Assembly: GCA_007126855.1 (NCBI GenBank)
Contig: SLAK01000222.1
Span: 1 to 5,634, forward strand
Length of the DNA stretch: 5,634 nt
Reading direction: 5' to 3'
DNA from: Dehalococcoidia bacterium
GTDB lineage: Bacteria > Chloroflexota > Dehalococcoidia > Tepidiformales > Tepidiformaceae
The notes under the pieces were generated by a model. That model was not told where the DNA came from. It did not search any database and saw only the letters and a program-made list of their open reading frames with translations. Of the stretch, positions 4,873-5,634 are shown in pieces; positions within the stretch are counted from its first letter, which is position 1; each line of letters begins with the position of its first letter. A program made the translations under genes and the position numbers.

Positions 4873-5634
4873 TCACTCCTGCGGTGCCGGGGCTAGCTCC
4901 GCCTGGCCCTCGGCCGCAGTTCGCGCGGCTTCGACTCGCGAGGCCAGCACGCCGACTACGTGCTCGGCGTCCCGGCCGGCGCCCTGCACCATCACCGACG
5001 AAAAAGCGTACTGGAACTCCAGCCCCAGGAAGTAGAGCCCCGGCTCGGAGGTGGCGACGCCCCGCTCGTGCAGCGGTTCGGCCTCGCCGAAGACTGGGAG
5101 CTTGATCCACGAAAAGCCCGGCGTGAACCCGGTGCACCAGATGACGTTCGCCACGTCCAGCACCCGGCCGTCTTCGAGCACCGGCAGGCCGTCCTGGACT
5201 CCCGCAGTGCGGGGGACGCGCTCGACTCCGGCAGCCTTCAGGTCACGCGGCTTCACGCGAACGAGCGGCCCGCCTTTGTGAAGGTCCATCTTCGCGCGCA
5301 TCCTCCGCCCGATGGGCGTGCCGGTGGTGAAGACGCGGTGGAACATCACCCGCAACACCAGCGGCACCAGCAGGTGCCGCGCCAGGAAGGTGTCGATACG
5401 GAAAGGAATGTGACCGGTGCCGCGCCCGGACATCCAGATAGGGTGTCCGTGACGCGAGAGCTCCATTGCTATCTCCGATGCTGAATTTCCCGCGCCAACC
5501 AGCAACACACCGCCTTCCCGCAGTTGCGACGGGCGCTTGTAGTCCGCCGAATGCATCTGGACGATGTCCGGCTCGAGCTGCGAGGCGAACTCCGGCACGC
5601 GAGGCTTCTGGTGATGCGCGGTCGCCACGATCAC
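4873..5634 (-). CDS. Flavin-containing monooxygenase-like oxidoreductase, C-terminal part
   Basis: The last 253 residues of a protein whose N-terminus, including the first FAD-binding motif, is beyond the right edge; the GTG at the edge is an internal valine codon. The visible part matches the NAD(P)-binding half of flavin-containing monooxygenase / CzcO-like flavoproteins, which use NADPH and FAD to oxygenate carbon or heteroatoms. It has VIVATA (1-6 of the visible part, the usual VATG strand), QMHSADYKRPSQL (26-38), the NADPH-binding VLLVGAGNSASEIA (43-56), SGRGTGHIPF (69-78), and the second VIWCTGF (164-170) with PGLYFLGLEFQYAFSS (198-213). The 15 or so final residues are Ala/Glu-rich and likely disordered. 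Odd: the first ATG-type motif reads ATA. Substrate cannot be told; a Baeyer-Villiger type role is less likely but not excluded without the N-terminus. Confidence 0.88.
   Translation of the reverse strand: MIVATAHHQKPRVPEFASQLEPDIVQMHSADYKRPSQLREGGVLLVGAGNSASEIAMELSRHGHPIWMSGRGTGHIPFRIDTFLARHLLVPLVLRVMFHRVFTTGTPIGRRMRAKMDLHKGGPLVRVKPRDLKAAGVERVPRTAGVQDGLPVLEDGRVLDVANVIWCTGFTPGFSWIKLPVFGEAEPLHERGVATSEPGLYFLGLEFQYAFSSVMVQGAGRDAEHVVGVLASRVEAARTAAEGQAELAPAPQE

Noticed and set aside
1..5634. A defence system, mobile element, toxin-antitoxin pair, CRISPR array, riboswitch or tRNA
   Set aside because: No such domains, terminal repeats, spaced direct repeats or cloverleaf patterns were seen on either strand; the DinB-like protein is not the DNA polymerase IV of the same name, and the PHP protein has no defence partner beside it.

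Overview
The window is GC-rich chromosomal DNA, by eye well above 60 percent G+C in the genes. It holds eight protein genes and no RNA gene, CRISPR array, insertion sequence or phage gene that I can see. The taxon cannot be fixed from sequence alone. A LysM lipoprotein with a long Pro/Asp/Asn linker, a LiaF-like membrane-anchored protein, and CaiB/BaiF, SDR and flavin-monooxygenase genes side by side fit a Chloroflexota (Dehalococcoidia-like) genome best. An actinobacterium is the main alternative. This placement is inference.

Left block, minus strand: a CaiB/BaiF CoA-transferase (N-terminal part only, cut by the window edge), a ribokinase-type PfkB sugar kinase with a GTG start, and a helix-hairpin-helix plus PHP-domain protein that looks like DNA polymerase X without its polymerase core. 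Gaps of 73 and 157 bases separate them, each with promoter-like or operator-like sequence, so they need not be one operon.

Centre, plus strand: a 101-base divergent gap leads into a DinB-superfamily protein, followed 14 bases later by a single-pass membrane protein with a LiaF-like C-terminal domain. This is a probable two-gene operon. Then come a classical-type SDR oxidoreductase with a very good ribosome binding site and, after a 77-base gap holding a perfect 8-bp-arm palindrome, a small LysM lipoprotein.

Right edge, minus strand: the C-terminal 253 residues of a flavin-containing monooxygenase-like protein, converging on the LysM gene with only 7 bases between the stop codons.

The genes do not form an obvious single pathway. 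The CoA-transferase, SDR and monooxygenase suit catabolism of acyl-CoA or hydrophobic substrates. The LiaF-like and LysM proteins act at the cell envelope. The PHP protein suggests nucleic-acid or phosphoester processing. I found no convincing new multi-gene system. The most notable points are the polymerase-less PolX architecture, a ribokinase lacking its expected monovalent-cation ligands, two genes without Shine-Dalgarno sequences that have leaderless-type promoters, and two undescribed operator-like dyads.
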